Assembly (NCBI GenBank): GCA_964601125.1
Contig: CAZRKB010000022.1
Location: 1-7,519 of the forward strand
Origin: DATDVC01 sp964601125
GTDB lineage: Bacteria; Patescibacteriota; Minisyncoccia; Phycocordibacterales; WO2-35-19
Reading direction: 5' to 3'
DNA: 7,519 bases
The position numbers and the translations under genes are program-made. A model generated the notes under the pieces. The model saw only the letters and a program-made list of their open reading frames with translations. It did not search any database and was not told the DNA's origin. Of the stretch, positions 1 to 6,087 are shown one piece after another; positions within the stretch are counted from its first letter, which is position 1; every line of letters starts with the position of its first letter.

Positions 1-32
1 AAATGGTATTATTAAAACATTAACAGGAGTGT

Positions 33-71
33 CCTAATTCAGGGGTGAATTTAGGCATTACCTTAATCCCC
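33..71 (-). other. Leader region with two competing hairpins
   Basis: Two mutually exclusive stems share bases 49-55. Stem A pairs 33-41 with 46-55 (9 bp, one bulge) around a four-base loop, 42-45. Stem B pairs 49-55 with 61-67 (one mismatch) and is extended by 42-45 pairing with 68-71. The region lies immediately downstream of a strong leftward promoter (72-99), so most of it would be in the 5' leader of a gene beyond the window. Neither hairpin is followed by a T run on either strand, so it is not an ordinary terminator. Function unknown; it may be only a palindromic intergenic sequence. Confidence 0.35.
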
Positions 72-99
72 ATTATAGATAACTAAATAAAAAAGTCAA
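72..99 (-). promoter_or_regulatory. Sigma70-type promoter reading leftward out of the window
   Basis: On the minus strand TTGACT (99-94) is followed after 16 bases by a perfect TATAAT (77-72). It begins seven bases past the tgt stop codon, so the next gene to the left has its own promoter rather than depending only on tgt read-through. The expected start of transcription is near 65-66. Confidence 0.7.
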
Positions 100-105
100 T
101 ACCTT

Positions 106-1296
106 TTAGTGGGGATAGTATTTTGACAGAAAACTTTCTTTATATTCAAAAAAGTTGCCGTGGAGTATCGCTTCCCTTATTTTATCCACCATATTTATTA
201 TAAAGTGAAGGTTGTGTATCGATGCTAAAGTGGCAGCAAGCATCTCTTTTGCACGAAAAAGATGTGATACATAAGCGGCAGAATAATTTTTACAAGTGTA
301 GCAATCACACTCTTCGTCTATCTTTGAAATTTGAGATCTGAATTTTGAATTATTGATATTTATCCTACCTCGACTGGTATGAAGGGTGCCGTTGCGCGCC
401 ATCCGAGTCGGTGCTACACAATCAAAAGTATCGCAACCATTTTCAACCGCTAAAAATAGATCGATCGGCTCCCCTACACCCAAAAGATGTCGCGGTTTTT
501 CTTTTGGCAATATTTCGTTGACCCATTTAACCGCAGTTGCCATATCTTCTTTTATAAATGTGCCCCCAATACCAAAACCATCAAACCCTAAAGCTCCAAT
601 CTTGGTCGCCGACTCTTTGCGTAATACTTCATACCTGCCCCCTTGGACAATACCAAAAAGCGCTTGAGAATTCTTTTTCCCGTGCTCCACTAAACATCTT
701 TTAGCCCATCTTTCTGTTCTCTCTATTGTTTCTTTTATTTTTTCAAAAGGAGCATGTGGCGAGGTAAATTCATCGAGAGCAAAGATTATGTCAGCGCCTA
801 TGTTGTGTTGTATTTGTATAGATTTTTCCGGAGAAAGAAAGTGTTTGCTTCCATCAATTATTGATTTGAATTCAACACCTTCTTCCGTAACCTTGGCAGC
901 CCTTTCGATATTTTGGGTATCTAAGTTTTCAATTAATTCTGGTTCTGGCGCGTCTGCACTTATAAACTTACCGATACCATTACCATAAGCCACCCCTAAT
1001 GAAAAAGCTTGAAAACCACCTGAGTCAGTCATGGTCGGCCTGTTCCAATTCATCATTTTATGAAGACCCCCCATCTGTTTGATTTCCAAATCACCCGGCT
1101 CCAAATACAAATGATAAGTATTAGCAAGCACAACTTGCGCACCAAGATCTGAGACCTGCTCAGGAGTAAGAGATTTTACAGTAGCCTTAGTGCCAACCGT
1201 AACGAAAGCGGGTGTTTTTATTTCTCCGTGAGAAGTTTCCAAAACGCCTGCCCGAGCAAGCGTTTTTGGAAGTTCTTTTTCAATTTTAAATTTCAT
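106..1296 (-). CDS. tgt: Queuine/preQ1 tRNA-guanine transglycosylase (Tgt)
   Basis: Tgt exchanges the wobble guanine (G34) of GUN-anticodon tRNAs (Asp, Asn, His, Tyr) for a queuosine precursor. The 396-aa product shows the family landmarks: DSGGFQ (D91), ALDEF (D175), FGIVQGG (214-220), LLGVGEP (271-277), and FDCVAPTR carrying the nucleophile D292. The zinc site C330, C332, C335, H361 has the usual 2-3-26 spacing. An insertion of roughly 30 residues (about 103-135) between DSGGFQ and the EEGVEF segment makes it longer than typical bacterial Tgt. The Cys usual after the DE of MAFDEC is Phe (F177). Its ATG directly abuts the TAG stop of the upstream FKBP gene, and GGAG lies 12 bases upstream inside that gene, so the two are cotranscribed and probably translationally coupled. 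No clear terminator follows. Confidence 0.96.
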   Translation of the reverse strand: MKFKIEKELPKTLARAGVLETSHGEIKTPAFVTVGTKATVKSLTPEQVSDLGAQVVLANTYHLYLEPGDLEIKQMGGLHKMMNWNRPTMTDSGGFQAFSLGVAYGNGIGKFISADAPEPELIENLDTQNIERAAKVTEEGVEFKSIIDGSKHFLSPEKSIQIQHNIGADIIFALDEFTSPHAPFEKIKETIERTERWAKRCLVEHGKKNSQALFGIVQGGRYEVLRKESATKIGALGFDGFGIGGTFIKEDMATAVKWVNEILPKEKPRHLLGVGEPIDLFLAVENGCDTFDCVAPTRMARNGTLHTSRGRININNSKFRSQISKIDEECDCYTCKNYSAAYVSHLFRAKEMLAATLASIHNLHFIINMVDKIREAILHGNFFEYKESFLSKYYPH

Positions 1297-1800
1297 CTAC
1301 TGTACTAGCTCCGGAGCGACAGCGGCTACATCAACCAATTCAACAGTAAAAACTAATGTTGAATTTGGGGGGATCGGTCCAGCGCCCTGTTCTCCATATG
1401 CAAGTTCCGGAGGAATTATAATGGTCCTAACGCCCCCCACTTTCATACCAGCGAAACCCTGTTCCCAACCCGGTATAACTTGACCAGCGCCAAGTACAAA
1501 CTGAAATGGTTGACCAAAATCTTTAGAATTTTGTATCTGTGTGCCGTCAGATAAAGAAAGTATGTAGTGAGCAGAAACCAAGTCTCCCTGTTTTGCCTCA
1601 GCACCTTCACCGACCACTATGTCGTTCACTACCACTCCGGTGTTTATACCAGCACCAGCAGAAGCGGCCGCAGCTAAAGAATCATCACTCATTGTTTTTT
1701 GACCTAAAATTCTCATAATATCTCCGCCAAATAAAGTGTAGCCCACGAACACAATGGCTGCAGCGACTGCGACCCACTCTGTTTTAGATAATTTTCTCAT
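1297..1800 (-). CDS. Membrane-anchored FKBP-type peptidyl-prolyl cis-trans isomerase
   Basis: The 167-aa protein has a short basic N-terminus, one hydrophobic segment (about 9-26), an Ala-rich linker (40-53) and one FKBP domain (about 55-158), so the domain is probably displayed outside the cytoplasmic membrane. Domain landmarks are YILSLSDG (79-86), GQVIPGWEQG (106-115), IIIPPELAYG (127-136) and IPPNSTLVF (143-151). Aligned by eye to FKBP12, the pocket residues Tyr26, Val55, Ile56, Trp59, Tyr82 and Phe99 are kept (Y79, V108, I109, W112, Y135, F151). Phe36 is replaced by I89 and the catalytically important Asp37 by Q90. The ribosome site is weak (AAAAAAAG before ATG). It is the first gene of a two-gene operon with tgt. 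A role in folding exported proteins is inferred. Confidence 0.93.
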   Translation of the reverse strand: MRKLSKTEWVAVAAAIVFVGYTLFGGDIMRILGQKTMSDDSLAAAASAGAGINTGVVVNDIVVGEGAEAKQGDLVSAHYILSLSDGTQIQNSKDFGQPFQFVLGAGQVIPGWEQGFAGMKVGGVRTIIIPPELAYGEQGAGPIPPNSTLVFTVELVDVAAVAPELVQ

Positions 1801-1869
1801 CTTTTTTTAATTGCCTCGCCGTCAGCCTTGGTGCTAGACCGGAAGCTTCAGCGAAGGCGGGTTAGCTTT

Positions 1870-1898
1870 TAACTCGTAACTGGCATTTATGGTATCAT
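1870..1898 (+). promoter_or_regulatory. Possible extended -10 promoter for the LOG-PCD gene
   Basis: TGG-TATCAT at 1890-1898 fits an extended -10 element; the matching -35 position (1870-1875) is poor. Transcription would start near 1905, about 30 bases before the ATG, and that short leader lacks a clear Shine-Dalgarno sequence. Confidence 0.4.
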
Positions 1899-1914
1899 AT
1901 TACTTGAATTTAAA
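1893..1914 (-). promoter_or_regulatory. Possible promoter for the FKBP-tgt operon
   Basis: Minus-strand TATGAT (1899-1894) has a poor -35 candidate, TTGTTT, 15 bases upstream. It overlaps the plus-strand -10 candidate of the divergent gene. The leader to the FKBP start would be about 90 bases and contains a GC-rich inverted-repeat-like stretch (about 1810-1865). Weak match. Confidence 0.35.
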
Positions 1915-1933
1915 AAACAATTAGAATAAAGTC

Positions 1934-3025
1934 ATGAATCCAACAACAGACGGCAACATTGCAAACAAAGGTTATCAACCAGTCACTCTTTCAGAACTCG
2001 GCCAAGCAGCCAAAAAAAGAGTGGCCCTGATAACAAGAGAGTTTACAGATGGTTTCGAATTTATAAAAAATTACCCGCGTTCCGTCACCTTTTTCGGTTC
2101 GGCGAGGACAAACCCGGGCGATCATTATTACGAAAAAGCTCGGCATTTGGCGACAAAAATAGTAGAGGACTTGCACTACTCTGTAGTCACAGGCGGAGGA
2201 CCAGGAATTATGGAGGCGGCAAACAAGGGTGCCTACGAAGCAGGGGGCAACTCTATCGGGTTGAATATTTCGCTCCCAAACGAACAGATTTCAAATGAAT
2301 ACCTCACTCACCAGATCGGATTTCATTATTTTTTCAGCCGGAAAGTTTGCCTGTCTTTCTCAGCCGAAAGCTACATATTTTTTCCTGGAGGTTTTGGCAC
2401 GTTAGATGAGTTCTTAGAAATTTTAACTCTAGTTCAGACAAATAAGATACCGAGGGTGCCGATCATACTCTTCGGAGAAAGTTATTGGAAACCTCTTGAA
2501 AATTTTTTCAGAGAAAAATTGATTTCAAGCTCTATGATCGAAGAAAAAGATTTGGATCTTTACCTTATAACAGACGACGAAAATGCGGTGCTTGAGACAA
2601 TAAAAAACGCTCCAGTGAAGATAGGCTTAAAATATGATGAGAAATCAGGAAATGTAGACGATCAAAACAAAAAAAGTAACGGGGAGGGTCCACTTACCGC
2701 TCTTTCTCAAAAACATTGTGTACCTTGCCAAGGAGACGCTCTACCTCTATCACACGAAGAGTCAGAACGCTTGCTTGAAAAAGTCAATCAATGGACTTTA
2801 ATCGAGGATAAAGAGATAGAGAAGACATATGAGTTTAAAGACTTCGGTGAAGCGATGGATTTTATGAATGCAGTTGCCGAAATTGCTGAAAAAGAAGGGC
2901 ATCACCCGGATATCAGACTTCATGATTTCAAAAAAGTTGACGTTAAAATCTCCACGCACGCAATTAGTGGCCTCTCAGAAAACGATTTCATCCTCGCCGC
3001 CAAGATTGACGATATAATTCGATAA
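1934..3025 (+). CDS. LOG-family phosphoribohydrolase fused to pterin-4a-carbinolamine dehydratase
   Basis: The 363-aa product joins two enzymes normally encoded apart. Residues about 30-232 are a Rossmann-fold LOG/TIGR00730 domain with the signatures TGGGPGIMEA (86-95) and PGGFGTLDEF (151-160); such proteins cleave nucleoside 5'-monophosphates to base and ribose 5-phosphate. Residues about 233-255 are a hydrophilic linker. Residues about 256-363 are a complete pterin-4a-carbinolamine dehydratase (COG2154): an HCVPCQG start typical of free-standing bacterial members, EGHHPDI with H323 and H324, STH with H342, and GLSENDFILAAKID. Those three His match the catalytic triad of the family. There is one uninterrupted reading frame, no stop or shift at the joint, and ATG is the only sensible start. 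It is convergent with the TPR gene. The joint pathway is unknown; purine or pterin salvage or repair is a guess. Confidence 0.93.
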   Translation: MNPTTDGNIANKGYQPVTLSELGQAAKKRVALITREFTDGFEFIKNYPRSVTFFGSARTNPGDHYYEKARHLATKIVEDLHYSVVTGGGPGIMEAANKGAYEAGGNSIGLNISLPNEQISNEYLTHQIGFHYFFSRKVCLSFSAESYIFFPGGFGTLDEFLEILTLVQTNKIPRVPIILFGESYWKPLENFFREKLISSSMIEEKDLDLYLITDDENAVLETIKNAPVKIGLKYDEKSGNVDDQNKKSNGEGPLTALSQKHCVPCQGDALPLSHEESERLLEKVNQWTLIEDKEIEKTYEFKDFGEAMDFMNAVAEIAEKEGHHPDIRLHDFKKVDVKISTHAISGLSENDFILAAKIDDIIR

Positions 3026-3040
3026 AATAAATTTTAAGAT

Positions 3041-3081
3041 AAAAAAAGGCGACCGGTAAATATTTCATCCGATCGTCCTTT
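3041..3081 (-). terminator. Rho-independent terminator of the TPR gene
   Basis: Bases 3045-3056 pair with 3069-3081 (12 bp, with one bulge and one mismatch) around a 12-base loop. On the minus strand the hairpin is followed by a run of seven T (3047-3041). It lies 24 bases past the TPR stop codon. On the plus strand there is no T run, so termination of the converging LOG-PCD transcript here would be weaker. Confidence 0.75.
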
Positions 3082-3104
3082 CCATCACACCCCAAGCAAA
3101 AGCA

Positions 3105-3641
3105 TCAAAAACAGCTCTTGGCCAATACATACTTACCTCCTTTTATAACCGGAAGAATTTTTTTCAATTCCTTCCTTGCGACTTCAGCCCAACAACTATC
3201 CGGATCTATCTTGAGATATTTCAACCAATGCTTCGCCGATTCCATTGAACGCCCCACGTCGCGAAGCGTGACAGCAAGATTATAGTGTGCATCCGCGTAG
3301 TTTGGATCAATCTCAACTGCCGTGCGATAGTGCCCTAACGCCTCCCATTTCCGCCAACGTTTATCCAAAAGGTTGGCTAGATTGAAATGGGCTAAAGCGT
3401 AATTAGGATTAATCACGATAATTTGACGATAGAGTTGTTCCGCCTTAAAAAAATCTTCGCGGCGGAAAAAAATGGTGCCCAAATTGAGTAGAGCCCCAAC
3501 GTTGTAAGGGTAAACACTAATTGCTCTTTGATAGAGAGCTTCAGCGCGTTCGACGTTGATCGGCTCCCATTCGAGAGCTTGGTTAAAAAGCTGCTCCGAT
3601 AAACGCATCGGGTCAGTATTCATCTCTACAAGATCACCCAT
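3105..3641 (-). CDS. Tetratricopeptide-repeat (TPR) protein
   Basis: The 178-aa protein consists mostly of TPR helices: a partial repeat near 15-45 followed by three clear repeats at about 47-79, 81-113 and 115-147. Each ends in the usual NP/DP turn (INPNYA, IDPNYA, IDPDSC). It has no signal peptide or membrane segment, so it is probably a cytoplasmic protein-binding scaffold; the partner is unknown. The repeat-plus-tail pattern (AKHWLKYLKIDPDSCWAEVA) resembles the C-terminal half of longer bacterial proteins that couple a MerR-like helix-turn-helix to TPRs, but no DNA-binding part is present here. The start is fixed by AGGAGG five bases before the ATG. It has its own promoter candidate and terminator, so it looks monocistronic. 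Its sequence differs from the TPR remnant at 5609-5812. Confidence 0.9.
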   Translation of the reverse strand: MGDLVEMNTDPMRLSEQLFNQALEWEPINVERAEALYQRAISVYPYNVGALLNLGTIFFRREDFFKAEQLYRQIIVINPNYALAHFNLANLLDKRWRKWEALGHYRTAVEIDPNYADAHYNLAVTLRDVGRSMESAKHWLKYLKIDPDSCWAEVARKELKKILPVIKGGKYVLAKSCF

Positions 3642-3678
3642 TTGCTCCTCCTATAAAAATCAAAGTACTACCGAATTT

Positions 3679-3707
3679 AGTATTAAACAAAAATCGAAAT
3701 TAATCAA
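3679..3707 (-). promoter_or_regulatory. Candidate promoter of the TPR gene
   Basis: Minus-strand TTGATT (3707-3702), 17 bases, then AATACT (3684-3679). Each hexamer matches consensus at four of six positions. It sits between the pyrE terminator and the TPR gene, where a promoter is needed. Confidence 0.4.
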
Positions 3708-3709
3708 CT

Positions 3710-3759
3710 AAAACTAAAAAAGATGGCCGTTCTGCGTTTATGAATCGCAGAACGGCCAT
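3710..3759 (-). terminator. Strong rho-independent terminator of the pyrF-pyrE operon
   Basis: A perfect 14-bp stem (3723-3736 with 3746-3759) with a 9-base loop. On the minus strand it is followed by a T-rich tract (3721-3710). It begins nine bases past the pyrE stop codon and separates the operon from the TPR gene. Confidence 0.9.
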
Positions 3760-3767
3760 GTAGCCCT

Positions 3768-4553
3768 CTATAAGCCCGTAAGTTCGTCCCAGTTCTTTTT
3801 CGGTTCGCTGATTCTTTTTGAACCCTGAGCGCAAAGCGGGCATTTGTCCGGCCACCACGATTCGATGTCGTAGTGCGCCAAGTAAACTACTGGTGCGCCC
3901 TCGATTTCATAGACGTCCGAACGATGAACGAGTACTCCCACAACCGGAGCGAAAGTGACAAGGTAAGGATTATCCCTCCTAATTCCTTCGCGTACCGCAA
4001 GGAGTGTCCCGGCAGTGGTCATTAGCTCTTCCACCTGAAGGACGGCTTGATCGCGGTGTACAACAAAACGTTTCCATGCTTGCTGTTTACCGTCAATACC
4101 CGCCTTTTCAGTGAAATCATGTTGAGCGCCAAACCATCTGGCGACATCATGAGAAAAGTCCGCACCGGCATGATCCGAACCAATGACCCAATCGATTTCA
4201 ATATATTCTTTCCTGGAAGCGTTCTCGTCGTTTTCGATCTCATAGATCTTTGCTTCGAGAGCGTGCACCATGTGATAAGCGAGAATGTCGCAGACATTCG
4301 TATACCGCAGAGCGCGGAGAACATCTACGAATCCATTGCTACACTTGCCGGAAGTTAATCCGGCATGCGGAGCTTTCGGGTCGCCGGAATGAATCCACAA
4401 AGCCTTGCACAACTTGAGGATATGAGTAACCCCTTCTTGTGTTAAAAGACCGTGGGTTCTGACAAGTTCGTTGGTAGCAACACTACCCAATAATCCTCGA
4501 AGCGATTCGAGATCTTCGATTTTGGTAAATTCAGGCCAGCCGGTTGCTGACAT
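3768..4553 (-). CDS. pyrE: Orotate phosphoribosyltransferase-like protein (PyrE)
   Basis: The 261-aa protein is a type I phosphoribosyltransferase, and its pairing with pyrF indicates orotate + PRPP to OMP. Visible landmarks are LTSGKCSNGFVD (66-77, the LTSGKHSDG-like segment of OPRT), IDWVIGSDHAG (120-130), FTEKAGIDG (147-155, similar to the FTE-K region of OPRT), the PRPP-loop region VEELMTTAGT (174-183), and a C-terminal CPLC (238-241) followed by a PKKNWDEL tail. The PRPP loop is off-consensus: the usual acidic pair ED/DD is EE and TTGG is TTAG. The ATG comes one base after the pyrF stop, with an AGGAGG-type site inside the end of pyrF, so translation is coupled. Orotate specificity is inferred from context; another PRTase substrate is possible. 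Confidence 0.82.
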   Translation of the reverse strand: MSATGWPEFTKIEDLESLRGLLGSVATNELVRTHGLLTQEGVTHILKLCKALWIHSGDPKAPHAGLTSGKCSNGFVDVLRALRYTNVCDILAYHMVHALEAKIYEIENDENASRKEYIEIDWVIGSDHAGADFSHDVARWFGAQHDFTEKAGIDGKQQAWKRFVVHRDQAVLQVEELMTTAGTLLAVREGIRRDNPYLVTFAPVVGVLVHRSDVYEIEGAPVVYLAHYDIESWWPDKCPLCAQGSKRISEPKKNWDELTGL

Positions 4554-4554
4554 A

Positions 4555-5385
4555 CTACCTCCTCCTTTCGAGAGCGATAGTCATTTCTTCTGCGATACGT
4601 TTTGCGGCATCTGCAGGAGAAACAGCTTTAGTAATCGGTCGTCCGATTACTTCATAATCGGCACCCGCTTCAATGGCTTCCGCGGGTGTCATTGTGCGCT
4701 TCTGATCGTCGGGTGGCGCATCAGAAGAACGAATGCCGGGCGTGACGATGAGAAAATCGGGACCACATTTCTTCCGAACGATTTCGATTTCTTGCGGTGA
4801 ACACACCACTCCGTTCAATCTTGAGGACTGAGCCGCTTGTGCCAGATCGGCCACTAATCGTTGGACGCACTCACGTTTGTCTGCGAGTAGCTGCGCTTTA
4901 GTCATGCTTGATTCTTCCGGAGTCGTATCCTCCCACACACCAAGCTTGACCAGGTCATCGAAATCCATACTGGTCAGCAGGGTCACACCAAGAATGAGCG
5001 GGGGTTTCGTTTGGAACGGCTCTTCACCCCGAAAGACTTTCAGCCGTTCCTTTGCAATCCATGTCGCTTCGGTGGCTCTACAAGCCGCTTCCATCATTGG
5101 AATCCCGCCGAGACAGTGGACATTGAACATCTTTACACCGAGACAAGTCACGGCATGAGCCGAGCCCGCTACAGTATTAGGAATGTCATTGAATTTGCCG
5201 TCGTAGAAAACTTGACCGCCGAGAGAGTGAACGAACTCAACAACCTTTGGGGGTCCAACTGCTGTGAGTAGTTCAAGACCGACCTTGAAGCATCCCACAT
5301 AGGGAGCAAGGCTTTCTACAAGCGATCCAGCCGCGTCCAAATTGTCGACATCCAGTGCTACGATAATACGATCTTTTGCATCCAT
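4555..5385 (-). CDS. pyrF: Orotidine 5'-phosphate decarboxylase (PyrF)
   Basis: This enzyme converts OMP to UMP in the last step of pyrimidine synthesis. The product is 276 aa from the ATG at 5385, chosen because AAGGAG lies six bases upstream; an in-frame TTG nine codons earlier has no such site. The catalytic D-x-K-x-x-D motif is D62-K64-D67 in YDGKFNDIPNT. Supporting residues include ALDV (D12), FKVG (K34), NVHCLGG (88-94), VTPGIR (214-219) and GRPIT (249-253). It is longer than the roughly 230-240 aa common for group I enzymes, with extra residues around 103-130 and 150-172. The gene is first in a two-gene operon with pyrE. The base composition is richer in GC than the tgt end of the window. 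Confidence 0.95.
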   Translation of the reverse strand: MDAKDRIIVALDVDNLDAAGSLVESLAPYVGCFKVGLELLTAVGPPKVVEFVHSLGGQVFYDGKFNDIPNTVAGSAHAVTCLGVKMFNVHCLGGIPMMEAACRATEATWIAKERLKVFRGEEPFQTKPPLILGVTLLTSMDFDDLVKLGVWEDTTPEESSMTKAQLLADKRECVQRLVADLAQAAQSSRLNGVVCSPQEIEIVRKKCGPDFLIVTPGIRSSDAPPDDQKRTMTPAEAIEAGADYEVIGRPITKAVSPADAAKRIAEEMTIALERRR

Positions 5386-5406
5386 GAGATGCTCCTTTTT
5401 TGCAAA

Positions 5407-5434
5407 ATTCAAACCTTTCGGTTTCCGGTGTCAA
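5407..5434 (-). promoter_or_regulatory. Candidate promoter of pyrF-pyrE
   Basis: Minus-strand perfect TTGACA (5434-5429), 16 bases, then TTGAAT (5412-5407, four of six). The spacer holds a small hairpin, AAACC/GGTTT with a GAAA tetraloop (5411-5424). The leader to the ATG would be only about 15 bases, just enough for the Shine-Dalgarno sequence. This promoter lies downstream of the tRNA 3' relic. Confidence 0.45.
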
Positions 5435-5482
5435 TCATTACCCAAAAAGACTCAGAAAACAAGGGTTCTTTAATTCGGATTG

Positions 5483-5512
5483 TGGACCCACGGAGAATCG
5501 GACTCCGGCCTC
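5483..5512 (-). pseudogene. 3' fragment of a broken tRNA-Ala gene (variable loop, T arm, acceptor)
   Basis: Read on the minus strand, 5511-5508 (AGGC) fits a four-base variable loop. CGGAG (5507-5503) and CTCCG (5495-5491) form a perfect five-base T stem around the seven-base loop TCCGATT. TGGGTCC (5490-5484) is an acceptor 3' strand, followed by discriminator A (5483). The loop differs from the TTC consensus by one base (C at position 55). No D arm or anticodon arm lies upstream within 100 bases. The acceptor strand pairs over all seven positions with GGGCCCA at 6918-6912, including G3:U70. Alternative: a chance hairpin in the pyrF upstream region, which the combined T-arm and acceptor fit makes unlikely. 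Confidence 0.72.
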
Positions 5513-5551
5513 ATTAAAGAATTAACAGAAACACACCAACCCTAGTGTAAT

Positions 5552-5584
5552 ATAAAAAGACGGGTGAGCCAATGAAGCACACCC
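5552..5584 (-). terminator. Rho-independent terminator downstream of the TPR remnant
   Basis: Bases 5577-5584 pair with 5562-5569 (8 bp with one T-T mismatch) around a seven-base loop. A run of five T follows on the minus strand (5558-5554). It lies 25 bases past the stop of the TPR remnant and probably belonged to the intact gene. Confidence 0.65.
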
Positions 5585-5608
5585 AACTTACCGATCAGAA
5601 ATATCTAT

Positions 5609-5812
5609 TTAATGTTGGACTCTTTTCTCACCAAAGAAGGCCCTATCAAAATAAATACGAACCGCCTCTTCATCTCTACCTATTTCACCCAAAAAGATAG
5701 CAAGAGCAATCTTGCACACCTCAATATTTTTACTTGCACAATGTTCAACTGCCCGGCGGAAAAAAGATTCGGCTTGAGCATTGTTACCATTAGCTTTGTA
5801 AATAGAAGCGGT
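5609..5812 (-). pseudogene. C-terminal remnant of a TPR-type protein
   Basis: A 67-codon open stretch on the minus strand, closed upstream by an in-frame TAG (5815-5813) and ending in TAA (5611-5609), reads as helical repeats: IYKANGNNAQAESFFRRAVEH, then VCKIALAIFLGEIGRDEEAVRIYFDRAF. The spacing and the A-x-x-x-[FY]-x-x-A pattern are those of TPR or Sel1-like repeats. There is no ATG, no suitable start with a ribosome site, and no continuation in another frame upstream, so the gene has lost its 5' part. It is not a copy of the TPR protein at 3105-3641. Its natural terminator survives. A start at a rare codon such as ATT cannot be excluded. Confidence 0.6.
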
Positions 5813-6034
5813 CTATAAAATTCCTATCAAGGAGTACCGTGGATAGTGTCAAGGGTGACCCTTGGTGGTTTATTTTTTAGATGTGGTGTAATTGTGGACT
5901 TCAGTCTGAAAAGTTGGAACCAGTTAGAGACATACATATTTGAAGGCTTTAGGTTGCTCAGCAATTTAAATATTTAGAAAAGTGAGAGGGAGTTGGTGGA
6001 ATTTAGATACACAAGAGGAGAGTGGAATTAATAT
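5813..6034. other. Intergenic stretch without a recognisable gene
   Basis: No credible coding region on either strand. It holds a 15-base odd palindrome (5850-5864), a CTATC/GATAG stem (5824-5828 with 5842-5846), a 13-codon mini-ORF behind a good ribosome site (5829-5880, plus strand), and a small TTCAG-T-CTGAA palindrome near 5920-5930. This may be where upstream parts of the TPR gene were lost. Confidence 0.5.
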
Positions 6035-6063
6035 AAAAAGAAACCGCCCGCCGAGACGGGTGG
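6035..6063 (-). terminator. Rho-independent terminator of the 121-aa gene
   Basis: Bases 6063-6057 and 6050-6044 form a GC-rich stem with one mismatch and a six-base loop, then T-rich sequence (6043-6035) on the minus strand. A wider alternative stem with the GC-rich bases 6069-6078 is also possible. It lies 25 bases past the stop codon. Confidence 0.65.
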
Positions 6064-6087
6064 CCTCTGCGGGACGGGTAACTAGGG

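Noticed and set aside
3723..3759. CRISPR-like or transposon inverted repeat
   Set aside because: A single perfect hairpin followed by T-rich sequence right after pyrE is an ordinary terminator.
5386..5412. Nine-codon N-terminal extension of pyrF from a TTG
   Set aside because: The internal ATG at 5385 has AAGGAG at ideal spacing, and the extension reads through that ribosome site.
5481..5520. T-box or attenuator upstream of pyrF
   Set aside because: No T-box consensus and no terminator-type T run; the T-arm plus acceptor pattern, matched to the 5' piece, explains the hairpin better.
5612..5818. 68-aa plus-strand ORF
   Set aside because: No ribosome site and no protein-like pattern; the opposite strand reads as a TPR remnant.
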